Positions 52,658 through 62,164 are shown, numbered from the stretch's first letter. The stretch: 64,000 nucleotides of DNA from AP-15 sp963735445 (GCA_963735445.1 CAVTLC010000011.1:48729-112728); one strand, 5' to 3'. Notes: generated by a model from the letters alone, not told the origin. Program-made: numbers and translations.

Positions 52658-53509
52658 ATGAATTGGCAAATTGGCCGGGTGAAGATCACCAAGATCGTCG
52701 AGCTCGAAGTCACCGGGGGCAGCCGTTTTCTGTTGCCGCAAGCGACCTATGACGAGATCCGGCCGATCACCTGGCTATACCCTGATTTTGCCGACGAGCG
52801 CGGCCGGCTCAAGATGAGCATTCATGCGCTTGTCGTCGAAACCCCGGAGCGGCGGATCATCGTCGACACCTGTCTCGGCAACGACAAGGAGAACCGCCGG
52901 ATCCCAACCTGGAACCGGCTGCAGACAAGTTTCCTCGCCGATCTCGCCGCCGCCGGCTATCCGCGCGAGACGATTGATACGGTGGTCTGCACCCATCTGC
53001 ATGTCGATCATGTCGGCTGGAACACAATGCTGGTCGACGGAAGCTGGATCGCGACCTTTCCCAAGGCGCGTTACCTGATGGGCCGGGTCGAATACGACCA
53101 TTGGACAACCCAGCGCGAGCGCGACGACATGAAGGCGGTGCTCGCCGATTCGGTGACGCCGGTGTGGGATGCCGGCCTCGTCGATCTCGTCGAAACCGAC
53201 CACCGGATCTGCGACGAGGTCAGTCTCGTCCCGACCCCCGGCCACACGCCGGGCCATGTCAGCATACGGATCGCCTCGGACGGCGAAGAGGCGCTGATCA
53301 CTGGCGATTTCATGCACCACCCCTGCCAGATCGCGCGACCCGATTGGTCCTCGACCGCCGATTCCGACCCCGATCTCGCCCGCACCACTCGCGAAGCGAT
53401 GCTGACCCGGCTCGCCGACACCCCGGTCCTGGTTATCGGCACGCATTTTGCCGGCCGCACCGCCGGCCACATCGTTCCCGACGGCCCCGCCTTCCGTCTC
53501 GCCGGCTAA
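52658..53509 (+). CDS. MBL-fold metallo-hydrolase
   Basis: A 283-residue metallo-beta-lactamase-fold hydrolase. The dinuclear zinc motif HLHVDH is at 113-118 (CTHLHVDHVGWN), followed by PTPGHTPGHVSIRI (third ligand) and TGDFMHHP (Asp bridging). No signal peptide. It resembles quorum-quenching lactonase and related ring-opening enzymes in general layout, but the substrate cannot be fixed. GGAG lies upstream of the ATG. Confidence 0.88.
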   Translation: MNWQIGRVKITKIVELEVTGGSRFLLPQATYDEIRPITWLYPDFADERGRLKMSIHALVVETPERRIIVDTCLGNDKENRRIPTWNRLQTSFLADLAAAGYPRETIDTVVCTHLHVDHVGWNTMLVDGSWIATFPKARYLMGRVEYDHWTTQRERDDMKAVLADSVTPVWDAGLVDLVETDHRICDEVSLVPTPGHTPGHVSIRIASDGEEALITGDFMHHPCQIARPDWSSTADSDPDLARTTREAMLTRLADTPVLVIGTHFAGRTAGHIVPDGPAFRLAG

Positions 53510-53675
53510 TTCTCGACGAATTACTCGATGATCCGGTCGGCTCGCGCCATCACTGTCGGCGGTATTGTCAGGTCGAGCGCCTTCGCCGATTTCAGGTGAG
53601 CGCCGGTCCTGTGCCTTTTCATAGCCTTCGGTGAGCTCCTGATGTGTTCTCCGCAAATGATGTGGTCGCGCGCAC

Positions 53676-55142
53676 TTAGGCCATGCGGTTAACCGCGGGC
53701 GGCGTCCAGGTGCCGTCGAGGATAGAGGGCGGCCTCTCGTTCGGCCAGTAGAGGCGCATCATCAGGATGAAATCGCCGGCGGGGCCCGGCAGCCAGTTGG
53801 CTTCCTGGGCCTTGCCCGGCGAGGTATGCTGAAAATAGAGGTCCAGCGAGCCGTCTGGGTTGTACTTAAGATGGTCGCGCGGGCTCACCGTGAGTTTGTT
53901 GAGCGGGTTCGGGTAGAAATAGAATTCGGGGTCGTACATCGTAATCGACCAGAACCCCTCGACCGGCGGCGTCGCGCCTTTCGCGAAATGCAGCACGTAT
54001 CTATTGGCACCATTGAGCGGCTTACCATCGGCGTCGACGCGCGTGAACGGATAGACTGCGTCCTTGGGCTGGTTCGAACCCCAGCCGAACGCTGCAATGG
54101 CAGCCCGGCGCAGATAGTGCGTGCCGTAGATGCCGCCCGAGGCTGAGATCGACCAGCCATTGACAAACCGGCCGAGCTTTGTCTGCTCTGCCTCGATCTC
54201 AGGATAGGCCAGTTTACCCGCCTCATTCAGCGCCGCCTGGACCGCCGGGTCCTGCTTTGACAAGTCGAAATCCTGCCCGGGGTGCAGACCGACCTTAGCC
54301 ATGGCGCTAACTATCGGCGCGTCGGCTGGCAATGCCGCCGGGTTAACCTTCATCAGCTTTGCCATCTGGCCAAAATACGTTTGGGCGTCGATCGCCTTGA
54401 TGACGTTGCGGACAATCTCCTTGGGGCTCGGGGCATTGGGGTCGATCTTGCCCGGTGGTGGCGCGTAGGATTTTCCCCACGCGCTCAGCGGATAAAGCTT
54501 GAACTGACGTTGCAGCGCATGAACCGCCGCGTAATCCCTTGCACTGCCATCGGCATACACCCGGCCGATGATAAAGACGATGTCGGTGGATGACTTGACC
54601 TGTTGCGTGACACCGCTCGGCAAGGTTCCGTTCCAGCCGGGGCCGGTGATCGCGATGGTCTGCGCGCCGGTGCCGAGCGTACGTTTGCCCGGCGAGGCCA
54701 ATACCTCGGTCCACAAGGAATAGATCGGGAACAGAAAATACCGGCCGTGCATGTCTGGATACGAAAAGATCCACGGCTCGCTGCCGACATCAATAAAACC
54801 GGCGGTATAGAGCGTGTCGGCATTGGGTGCGGTGACCCCTTTGTAATCCGCTGGCGGGTAAGCCGGCTGGCTGACGACTTGCCCCATTGGCGCCTGGAGC
54901 GTCTTTGGCGAGGGCGCCGCAACATTGGTGAAAGCCCGGCGCGTGATCTCGGAGGTAATGAGCGAGTAGCCGTAGATGTAGGCCTCGACGCCGATCTTCC
55001 CGAAATCCTGTTGGGCGGTGGCTCCAGCCGCAGCGGTCGGTGAGGAGGTTTGCGCCTCAGTCCCGCCCGCCAGCCACGATCCGCCCAACGCAGTCAGCAT
55101 TGCCGCCTTGGCCGTCGACAGAAACAACTGTCGTCGATTCAT
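53676..55142 (-). CDS. DUF1254 domain-containing exported protein (Tat signal)
   Basis: A 488-residue protein with a twin-arginine leader (MNRRQLFLSTAKAAMLTALGG, ending near TEAQ). The DUF1254 N-terminal half (FGKIGVEAYIYGYSLITSEITRRAFTN; NADTLYTAGFIDVGSEPWIFSYPDMHGRYFLFP) and the C-terminal DUF1214 half (GFWSITMYDPEFYFYPNPLNKLTVSPRDHLKYNPDGSLDLYFQHTSPG; NWLPGPAGDFILMMRLYWP) are both recognisable. Function is unknown; the export route implies folding before translocation. GAGGAG precedes the ATG. It is the last gene of the minus-strand envelope group. Confidence 0.88.
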   Translation of the reverse strand: MNRRQLFLSTAKAAMLTALGGSWLAGGTEAQTSSPTAAAGATAQQDFGKIGVEAYIYGYSLITSEITRRAFTNVAAPSPKTLQAPMGQVVSQPAYPPADYKGVTAPNADTLYTAGFIDVGSEPWIFSYPDMHGRYFLFPIYSLWTEVLASPGKRTLGTGAQTIAITGPGWNGTLPSGVTQQVKSSTDIVFIIGRVYADGSARDYAAVHALQRQFKLYPLSAWGKSYAPPPGKIDPNAPSPKEIVRNVIKAIDAQTYFGQMAKLMKVNPAALPADAPIVSAMAKVGLHPGQDFDLSKQDPAVQAALNEAGKLAYPEIEAEQTKLGRFVNGWSISASGGIYGTHYLRRAAIAAFGWGSNQPKDAVYPFTRVDADGKPLNGANRYVLHFAKGATPPVEGFWSITMYDPEFYFYPNPLNKLTVSPRDHLKYNPDGSLDLYFQHTSPGKAQEANWLPGPAGDFILMMRLYWPNERPPSILDGTWTPPAVNRMA

Positions 55143-55449
55143 CGAATACTCCTCAGCAATTTCGTCAGATTCTCATGCAGCTCGCGCTCGATGGTCGAGA
55201 GCGTGCCCAAACATCTCCAATCGCAAGCAGTAGGCGAATAATCACAACTTGCCAAAGCCCAATGCCGATAAGCTCCAGCGCCAATCCGACGTGCTGACCG
55301 TCGTGTCCATTGGCGTGACGGCATGCGTGTTGTCGCATCCGCTTGAATTGTGCACCTCATACCGTCCCGGTGCGGCGCCCTTCATCCATGGCGAAACCGA
55401 TACCGGTTTCTTGCCCACAGAGGTTTGATGCAGATCAATTGCAATCGTG
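55143..55449. other. 307 bp gap between DUF1254 and outer-membrane protein genes
   Basis: Neither strand gives a family-like translation. No inverted repeat with a T tail is evident. It may hold the promoter of the DUF1254 gene. Confidence 0.4.
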
Positions 55450-56364
55450 TCAAAACCGCATCGTTAAGCCCAGCAGCGGCCCCTTCATGTGGATGTTGAA
55501 GCCGAGAGGGGCGCCGGTTGCCTGGTAATTGACGTTGAGGCTGCGGTAGCCGGCGCGAAACGAGAGCGACGGGCTCCAGGCATAGTCGAGCATGCCGGAG
55601 ATCTGCCAGTCGGAATGCGCGGCGATGCCGAAGCCGCCGACATCGCCATAGGCCGTCACTCCCAACCCGCGGCCAAAATCGACGTGATAGCGCGCGGCGA
55701 TCAGCGGATCGGCCCATTTTCGCGACTGGTTGACGCTCTGCGTCGGCACAGGACCCCGGCCGACCAAAGTCGTGTCGGCCGACCCGCCCCAGAAACGAAA
55801 ACCGAGCCCCGCGTCGATCGTCTGCGCCTGCCGCTCGAAGACGCGATACAAAAAATCGCCGGTGGCGGTGTCCAGCACGACCGCACTGTTGCCCCCCGAG
55901 AAGAAGATGTTGCGGGTTGTGATCGGGACCCCGAGCGGGATGTGCATCCCGTCGGCGAGGATGCCAAACGGCCCATAGCGCAATTCGGCCGCTCCCATAA
56001 ACGGCCCGTAATTGATGTGGCTGATGATTTCACCGGCGCCGGCGCTGATATTGACTTGCGGCGCGCGCGCGAGCGGTGTCGTGATCGCCATGTCGAGGCC
56101 CGCCAGCCAAAAATAGGGGTAGGCGATCAACTGCAACCCGCCGAGAAGAGATGGCGGGGGCGGCGGCTGCGCTGGGGCGAGCGGCGGCGGCGCGCTATAG
56201 ACCGGCGGAGATGGGGCGGCGACGCTCGGAGGAGGTGGAACTGCCGGTTCGCTCGCCACCGCATATTGCTGCGTGTAGGCCGCAGGCGCCCCAACCGTCA
56301 GTGCCCCCAGCATAGCAACAGCAGCGGCCCAAATGCAGGCTAATCTCTTTAATGATCGTTGCAT
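55450..56364 (-). CDS. Outer-membrane beta-barrel protein with Pro-rich linker
   Basis: A 304-residue exported protein. Residues 1-29 form a Sec signal peptide (AAAVAMLGALTVGAPAAYTQQ). Residues 40-72 are a Pro/Ala-rich linker. The rest alternates polar and aromatic residues in barrel strands (LQLIAYPYFWLAGLDMAITT; ADPLIAARYHVDFGRGLGVTAYGDVGGFG; LSFRAGYRSLNVNY) and ends in Phe, the usual C-terminal signal for BAM insertion. Similar proteins are called porin-like or OmpW-like; no function is assigned. Confidence 0.82.
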   Translation of the reverse strand: MQRSLKRLACIWAAAVAMLGALTVGAPAAYTQQYAVASEPAVPPPPSVAAPSPPVYSAPPPLAPAQPPPPPSLLGGLQLIAYPYFWLAGLDMAITTPLARAPQVNISAGAGEIISHINYGPFMGAAELRYGPFGILADGMHIPLGVPITTRNIFFSGGNSAVVLDTATGDFLYRVFERQAQTIDAGLGFRFWGGSADTTLVGRGPVPTQSVNQSRKWADPLIAARYHVDFGRGLGVTAYGDVGGFGIAAHSDWQISGMLDYAWSPSLSFRAGYRSLNVNYQATGAPLGFNIHMKGPLLGLTMRF

Positions 56365-56531
56365 CGGCTTTCACATCCGATCTAGCGGTGACATCGCGGG
56401 CGGCAGCCCCGCGACAATGCTCGCGAAAACCGCGAAAATCGGTGTTCGGTTTGTTGCATTCACCACTCCAATAGGTGAGGACCGGCTCAAATCCGGTCCG
56501 CCACCAGATGCAGACTTACTGACCTACTGGG

Positions 56532-58030
56532 CTAGTGATTGCTGCTGCCCGCCGCCTCCTGGAGATTGCGGAGCACTTCGTCGAGGTTGAATGCAGCCGG
56601 CTTCTGGCGCGGCGGGAACTGCACGAAGGCCTGGATCTGCTGGGCGACGAGCGCCTGCATTTCATAGAGCAGGTAGGCGTGGGAGATGACCCAGTCCCAA
56701 TAGGTGTTCGAATTTTCGTCGGCCCGCTCGAACGGGTCGCGGCGCAAATTGAACATCTTCGGCGCCCTCAGTTTGACGAACGGCTCAAACCAGCACATCA
56801 GCTGCTTGGCCCGCTGCTCCATCAGAACGACCTTCCAGTCACCCATGCGGATCCCCAGAATGTCGCCGTCATCGCTGATGTAGAAAAAGAAGTTCCTGGG
56901 GCTGTCCTTTGCCTCGCCGGTCAAATACGGCAGCAAATTGTAGCCGTCGATGTGCACCTTGAAGCTCTTGTCGCCGGCCTGATGGCCATTGAGAAGCTTT
57001 TGCGCGATCGTCCGGTTCTCCAGCAGCAGCGAGGAGGGTCGGCAACCAGTCCTGGTGCGAAGCGATTTCATTTAATACCAGACCCGGATTTGATCCGGCC
57101 CGGCCAGCGCACAAAGATCGGAACCCGCCAGCCGCCCTCCCAATTGGTGTTCTTTTCGCTGCGGAACGGGGTGATCGCGCCATCGGGCCAGCTGTTGTAG
57201 TGGGGGCCGTTGTCGGTCGAGTACATGACGATCGTGTCGTCGGCAATGCCCAGTTCGTCGAGCTTGGCGAGCATCCGGCCGATGTTCTCGTCATGCGCCA
57301 CCATGACATCATTGTATTCTCCCTGGCCGCTCTTGCCCTTGTGCTTTTCGGCGCGGTGGGTCCTGAAGTGCATTGCGGTCGTATTGTACCAAAGGAAAAA
57401 CGGCTTCCCGTCCTTGTGGCATTGGTCGATGAAGGCGGCCGCATGCTCGGTCACCTCTTCATCGATGGTTTCCATGCGCTTTTTGGTGAGCGGGCCGGTA
57501 TCCTCGATCCTTTGTCCGCCTTTGCCGTCCGCCCAGCTGTGCAATACGCCTCTCGGTCCAAACCGCTTCTTGAATTCCGGGTCCTTGGGATAGTCCGGGT
57601 CTTCCGGCTCTTCCTCTGCATTTAAGTGATAGAGGTTGCCAAAGAACTCGTCGAAACCGTGCGCCGTCGGCAGAAACTCGTCTTTGTCGCCCAGATGGTT
57701 CTTGCCGAACTGGCCGGTCGCGTAGCCCAGCGGCTTCAACAATTCCGCGATGGTCGGGTCTTCCGCCCGCAGACCGACATCGGCCCCAGGCATGCCCACC
57801 TTGGTCAGACCGGTGCGGATCGGGTTCTGCCCGGTGATAAACGCGGCGCGCCCGGCGGTGCAGCTTTGCTGACCGTAATAGTCGGTAAAGGTCGCACCCT
57901 CATTGCCGATGCGATCGATGTTGGGTGTCCGATAGCCCATCTGGCCACGATTGTTGTAGCTGATGTTCCACCAGCCGATATCGTCGCCCCAGAGGATGAG
58001 GATATTCGGCTTGCTGCCTGACTTGGCCAT
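56532..58030 (-). pseudogene. Arylsulfatase-type sulfatase, two +1 frameshifts near 57009 and 57088
   Basis: Sulfatase family protein. The formylglycine motif is C57-T-A-G-R61 (QQSCTAGRAAFITGQ), and metal residues Asp16-Asp17 are in LWGDDIGWW; the frame from ATG 58030 (AGGAG upstream) is good to VRWPGRIK (about residue 315). Dropping one base at 57088 resumes PGLVLNEIASHQDWLPTLLAAAGEPD, and dropping one at 57009 resumes IAQKLLNGHQAGDKSFKVHIDGYNLLPYLTG to the stop at 56532. Restored length is about 499 residues, the family norm. No signal peptide is visible. A sulfatase substrate in the envelope or environment is assumed. The adjacent FGE remnant (59109-59240) suggests its activating enzyme was once local. 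Confidence 0.82.
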
Positions 58031-58098
58031 TTCAGTCTCCTGTCTGTGGTCCAGTGATCCAAAAGTGCTCGTTGAGCTTTTGTGGCTCTCCGGCGCGG

Positions 58099-58542
58099 CT
58101 AAGTGAGGCGCAGCAGCACCGCAAAGAACGCGAACAGGCCGATGCCGATAAGGAGAATGGCAATCGCGAGAACCGGCGATCGCATCCCCTCCTTGGTCAT
58201 TCCGGCGATTGGGGCGAACGGTTCGCCCCAGAGGTAACGAACCGTCCAGAGGTACTGCCAAAGCGAAATGACCAGTGCCAGGATACCGCACGAAATCAGC
58301 GCGAGCCCCAGATATTCCGGCGCGGTTGGAAGATAGGCAGGGCGAGCTCCGGGAAGCTGTTGCAGATGGTTGAAATACTGAACGATGGCGAAACCGAAGC
58401 CGATCAATGCCACCGCAGTACGCTGCCATGACATCATCGTGCGTTCGACGGCGAGACGGGTCCGCAGCCAGGCAAAATGATCAGCCGCGGTTGCCCTTAC
58501 TTCGAACCTGCTCGCGGTTGCAGTGCTGCGTGGATCTGCCAT
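58099..58542 (-). CDS. DUF202/YidH family membrane protein
   Basis: About 147 residues with three membrane helices. The block FAWLRTRLAVERTMMSWQRTAVALIGFGFAIVQYFN is the DUF202 hallmark (R-T-x-L-A-x-E-R-T-x-x-A/S-W). ATG 58542 (GGAAGAG upstream) is preferred to a start 42 codons earlier. It is 68 bp upstream of the sulfatase on the same strand. Function unknown; inner membrane. Confidence 0.85.
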   Translation of the reverse strand: MADPRSTATASRFEVRATAADHFAWLRTRLAVERTMMSWQRTAVALIGFGFAIVQYFNHLQQLPGARPAYLPTAPEYLGLALISCGILALVISLWQYLWTVRYLWGEPFAPIAGMTKEGMRSPVLAIAILLIGIGLFAFFAVLLRLT

Positions 58543-58580
58543 GCCGGTGCTCTTCCGCCGATCGGTTCGTGTCAGTGCTG

Positions 58581-59084
58581 TTACGAGGTGTGATGCGGAG
58601 GCGCGCGGTACCACCGGCGAGCGATGCGCGCGGCCGGCCCGCGCATGATCACGTACGGGATAAAGCAAAACAGCAGCGCGACGATGACTGCCTCGGCCGG
58701 ATAGAGCCGCCTCAGCACGAGGATTTGGTAGATCGTATCCATTACGAGCCCGAGAAAGATGATCCTGGCGGTCGCGTTCAATCCCTCATTCAGTCGCTGG
58801 GCGCGCTCGCGCGGGTTACCCACGATGGTCCAAATATAAGGTGAGCGGCCGGTCCGCGCGTCGTTGAGACCGTGCCGGATTGCGATGAATGCCGCCATCA
58901 ACGGCTGCAGGATGAAGCGGAATCTCATCGGCGCGTCCGCCCGATCGATGAGCTGATGCCAGATGCGCCGAAACGTCGGGATCGATACGCCGTGCCAGAC
59001 AATGCCGGCGACGATCAGCGCAAGGATCAGCGCAATGATCAGTTTCGCCAGCAAGCTCAGCCTTTGTGGCTCGGCATCGGTCAT
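58581..59084 (-). CDS. Hypothetical inner-membrane protein, 167 aa
   Basis: Three or four hydrophobic segments (about 10-30, 57-72, 106-123, 130-147) separated by basic loops; the C-terminus is Arg-rich (GPAARIARRWYRAPPHH). GAGGGGGG precedes the ATG. Not recognised as a named family. It is the upstream neighbour of the DUF202 gene by 38 bp and likely cotranscribed. Confidence 0.7.
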   Translation of the reverse strand: MTDAEPQRLSLLAKLIIALILALIVAGIVWHGVSIPTFRRIWHQLIDRADAPMRFRFILQPLMAAFIAIRHGLNDARTGRSPYIWTIVGNPRERAQRLNEGLNATARIIFLGLVMDTIYQILVLRRLYPAEAVIVALLFCFIPYVIMRGPAARIARRWYRAPPHHTS

Positions 59085-59108
59085 CGATCTGCCCCCCTCG
59101 GCCCGCCC

Positions 59109-59240
59109 TCAGGCTCGTACAACACAGCGAAACCCGATATGGCTCATGCTGTCGAGCATTGGGATATTGCGCGCAGCACCATGCCCGCGAGCCCGGCGTA
59201 GGACAGCGGCGTAAATTTCCGCCAGTGTCGGCATTGCGGC
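59109..59240 (-). pseudogene. C-terminal remnant of a formylglycine-generating enzyme (SUMF1 family)
   Basis: The last part of a minus-strand frame reads VLRRARGHGAARNIPMLDSM followed by SHIGFRCVVRA and a stop. The end (D-S/T-x-x-S-H-I-G-F-R-C-V-V-R) is the characteristic C-terminus of SUMF1/FGE proteins, which convert the sulfatase active-site Cys to formylglycine. Upstream residues no longer match and no full gene is present. It lies just ahead of the membrane protein and sulfatase genes on the same strand. Confidence 0.5.
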
Positions 59241-59339
59241 CAGCGCAGCCAGATCAGTGGAGAGGAAACGATACCATCGATACTCACGGTTCCTCTCCCA
59301 AAGAGACTGGTAACTGCGCTGGTGCAATACGCGGTTAAC

Positions 59340-59576
59340 TCAGGGGTGCTGATTCGCCTTCAGATACGTCCCCTGATCCTCGATGCGTTGCATGCAAATC
59401 GCATAGCACTGCGCCGGATCTCCCGGGTTTTCTGCCCTGCAGAGAGTGCATTTCTGCCCGGCGATCTCGGCCCGCCCTGCTGCGGTATCGGGGTTGGGGC
59501 TGCTGCATCCCGCAATAGATATTCCGAGCATCAGCAATGCGACGCCGCAGCGCGCCGCTGAGAGCCGCCTGTTCAT
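59340..59576 (-). CDS. Small Cys-rich lipoprotein, 78 aa
   Basis: A lipoprotein: MNRRLSAARCGVALLMLGIS then IAGC gives a classical lipobox, with the acylated Cys at about 24. The mature part has four more cysteines (QKCTLCRAENPGDPAQCYAICMQRI) that could form disulfides or bind metal. Start 59576 is selected because it puts the lipobox at the right distance; the frame is open 26 codons further. No family recognised. It is 86 bp downstream of the OmpA-type gene. Confidence 0.65.
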   Translation of the reverse strand: MNRRLSAARCGVALLMLGISIAGCSSPNPDTAAGRAEIAGQKCTLCRAENPGDPAQCYAICMQRIEDQGTYLKANQHP

Positions 59577-59662
59577 GCCCAGAGAGCCGAACAGGGGCAT
59601 CGCCAATGCGGGCAGCGCAATCGGCCGCGCCGCTCTGACCAAGCAGATCTCCACGGCTGGGC

Positions 59663-60217
59663 TCAGGTGCCGGGGCCGGCCAGGGTCAATTCGACGCGGC
59701 GGTTCTGGGCGCGTCCCTGCGGCGTGTCGTTCGGTGCGATCGGATCGGCTTCGCCAAGCCCGCGCGCCTGGACCAACGCCGGATTGACCCCTTGCGAAAC
59801 GAGGTAGTTCGCCACCGTCTGGGCACGCAGCAACGACAGCTGCTGATTGCTGGTCACTCCTCGCCGGGCCAGTTCGGGACCGATTGGGACATTGTCCGTG
59901 TAGCCGGTTACGATAATCGTGGTCTTCTGAAACGGCGCCAGAATGGGCGCCATCTTGGCAATCGTCTGAGCGGCTCCCGGAGGCATCTGCCAGCCCCCCG
60001 ACGGGAACAGCAACTCGCTATTGACCGCTACTTTAATCGCGCCTTGCAGCCGTGTGATATGCACCTGCTGGGCCGAAATTTCGCCGGAAAGCTGCTGATT
60101 CAGCTGGTTGTAGTCGTTTTCCAGCGCGTCGTATTGCTGCGCCGGCACACAGGCCGCAAGCATTGCCGACAGCAGCATCGGCATCATGACAACAGGAATG
60201 TGGCGTTTTATCGGCAT
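59663..60217 (-). CDS. OmpA-family lipoprotein
   Basis: A 184-residue outer-membrane lipoprotein. Lipobox near MLSAMLAACVP; then a short helical linker (YDALENDYNQLNQQLSGEISAQQ) and an OmpA peptidoglycan-binding domain (about 70-180): LLFPSGGWQMPPGAAQTIAKMAPIL, TIIVTGYTDNVPIGPELARRG, NQQLSLLRAQTVANYLVSQGV and GLGEADPIAPNDTPQGRAQNRRVEL. The NxxLSxxRAxxVxxYL and GxADP motifs are standard. It anchors the outer membrane to peptidoglycan. Confidence 0.9.
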   Translation of the reverse strand: MPIKRHIPVVMMPMLLSAMLAACVPAQQYDALENDYNQLNQQLSGEISAQQVHITRLQGAIKVAVNSELLFPSGGWQMPPGAAQTIAKMAPILAPFQKTTIIVTGYTDNVPIGPELARRGVTSNQQLSLLRAQTVANYLVSQGVNPALVQARGLGEADPIAPNDTPQGRAQNRRVELTLAGPGT

Positions 60218-60446
60218 GTCTCCTGATCCTTCTTTTGTGGGTATTCGATCGGCGCTTGTAGGCGAACGCGCAATCGCGTCCGACCGGGCAGAGTGATTGG
60301 CGGGGCCCGGCGGCTTTAGCCTTGATCCAGATCAATGGCAACCAAAGATTAAATGACAGCGCTAAAATTAGCTTAAATCGATTGGCGGTTCACACCCCTA
60401 AGAAACCGCGGAGAGAGCGGCGGGCTTGGCTGTTCAACGTGATCCG

Positions 60447-61250
60447 CTAATCCTTTGGCATCACGTCGAGGCGCACGACAAGGCCTTCGAGCTCGGGTTT
60501 GGGCGCCGGATAGCGCCGCATGACCAAGGGATCGTGGCCGGGGACGATGTGCTGCGGCGAGGGTGCGGCGGCGCGCAATGCGTCGTAAGCGTCGAGCATG
60601 TCGCCGATATTAAAGGCGGCGGTAAACGGCCGGCCGGCTTCCATGTTTTCGTAGTAATGGCTCACGTCGGAAGCGAGCACGACCCAACCGCGGCTGGTGT
60701 GCACGCGGACGAATTGCATGCCGGGCGTATGACCGCCGACCGGATGCAGCGAGATCCCCGGCGCCAGCTCGACCGGGCCATTATAGAGCCGCACACGGCG
60801 CGCGAAATTGAGCCGGACGATGCCGACGACATCCTCGACCTCGAACGAGCGCGCGAGAAATGGATGGCGCATGTGATGGCCGGTCGTGTAGTGCAGCTCG
60901 GTCTCCTGCAGGTGAAACTCGGCCTTTGGAAAGCGGTGAAACGTCCCGACATGATCGTAATGCAAATGGGTCAGGATCACGTCGGCGACTGTGTTGCGGT
61001 CGAGCCCGACCAAGGACAGCGACTCGGCCGGGCAGCGCAAATGCCGCCTGCCGCGCGCCGCCGCGACCTCGGCGGTAAAACCGGTATCGATCACAAAGCT
61101 GCGCTCGCGCCCGATCGCGGCCCAGACGAAATAATCCATCGGCATCGGGCCGTCATGCGGGTCGCCGCCGATAAAATGATCGCTGCGGCGCGCGTCGCGC
61201 TCGGCATACCGGATCGCGAACAGCTGGTATTCGGGAAGATCGTGGTCCAT
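60447..61250 (-). CDS. MBL-fold hydrolase, N-acyl homoserine lactonase-like
   Basis: A 267-residue metallo-beta-lactamase-fold protein. HLHYDH (95-100, in ILTHLHYDHVGT) is the zinc motif; HPVGGHTPGMQFVRV and VLASDVSHYYEN supply further ligands, and VPGHDP follows. The layout and the N-terminal YQLFAIRYAERDARRSDHF match the lactonase family that can open acyl-homoserine-lactone rings, though many members do other hydrolyses. ATG 61250 is taken over one 16 codons earlier. No signal peptide. Confidence 0.85.
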   Translation of the reverse strand: MDHDLPEYQLFAIRYAERDARRSDHFIGGDPHDGPMPMDYFVWAAIGRERSFVIDTGFTAEVAAARGRRHLRCPAESLSLVGLDRNTVADVILTHLHYDHVGTFHRFPKAEFHLQETELHYTTGHHMRHPFLARSFEVEDVVGIVRLNFARRVRLYNGPVELAPGISLHPVGGHTPGMQFVRVHTSRGWVVLASDVSHYYENMEAGRPFTAAFNIGDMLDAYDALRAAAPSPQHIVPGHDPLVMRRYPAPKPELEGLVVRLDVMPKD

Positions 61251-61340
61251 CGGGCGGCTTTCTGCGAAGGGGATTGCGCTGCGGCAGCGGCGGTGCAAGC
61301 CTATACCAAGCGTTTATAGCCGAGTGCTGGAACCCGAGCC

Positions 61341-62153
61341 ATGCCGCAATCATTTCTCGGCCCTTATCGGATCGAGGCCGTTAACACCGCCAAGGAATCC
61401 GAAAACAAAATCCACGATGATCAGGTCGCCCGCCGCTTTGGCTTTAAGGGCGGGCTGGTGCCGGGGGTCGAGGTCTACGCCTATATGACGCATCTGCCGG
61501 TGGCGCGCTGGGGCCGCGCGTGGCTCGAACACGGGACTGCCGAGTGCCGGCTGTTAAAACCGGTTTATGACGGCGACATGGTCACTGTGACCGCAAGCGA
61601 AAACGGCGACGGGCTCGATCTGCGTCTCGAAAGCCACGGCGAATTGTGCGCCACCGGCCGTGCCGGGCTGCCGTCTGCGCCATTGACGATCCCCGCGGCT
61701 TTCGCGGCAGCGCCAATACCCCCGGCACCGCCCGACGAGCGGCCCCCCGCCGACGAGCCGACCCTGCCGGTCGGCCGCTGGCTCGCAATGCATCCGTTCC
61801 GGGTCAGCCGCGAGGAGGGGTTGCAATATCTGCGCGATGTCAGTGAAAGCCTGCCGCTCTATGCCGATCAGGCACTGGTCCATCCCGGCACATTATTGCA
61901 TATCGGCAATTGGGTATTGCGCCACAATGTCGTATTGGGGCCGTGGATGCATGTCGGCAGCCGGATCGAGCATTTTGCCGTGGCACGGATCGGCGATGAA
62001 TTGTCGGCCCGCGCGCTGATCACCGACAATTACGAGCATAAGGGCCACCGCTTTGTGGCGCTCGATGTACTGGTCTATGCCAATGATGCGACCCCAATAG
62101 CGCGCATTGCCCACACCGCGATCTATCGGCCGCGCCAGCTCGCCGCGGCGTGA
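61341..62153 (+). CDS. Double-hotdog (MaoC/FAS1-like) domain protein
   Basis: A 270-residue protein with two hotdog-like halves. Residues 1-110 (GPYRIEAVNTAKESENKIHDDQVARRFGFKGGLVPGVEVYAYMTH) are the dehydratase-like half, with the G-x-V-P-G-x-x-x-x-A pattern; residues 145-265 (HPGTLLHIGNWVLRHNVVLGPWMHVGSRIEHFAVARIGDELSARALI) are the second half. A Pro-rich linker joins them. Acyl-CoA hydratase activity is possible but the catalytic Asp/His pair is not clearly identifiable, so a thioester-binding role is as likely. Confidence 0.78.
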   Translation: MPQSFLGPYRIEAVNTAKESENKIHDDQVARRFGFKGGLVPGVEVYAYMTHLPVARWGRAWLEHGTAECRLLKPVYDGDMVTVTASENGDGLDLRLESHGELCATGRAGLPSAPLTIPAAFAAAPIPPAPPDERPPADEPTLPVGRWLAMHPFRVSREEGLQYLRDVSESLPLYADQALVHPGTLLHIGNWVLRHNVVLGPWMHVGSRIEHFAVARIGDELSARALITDNYEHKGHRFVALDVLVYANDATPIARIAHTAIYRPRQLAAA

Positions 62154-62164
62154 GCGCGCGCTGG

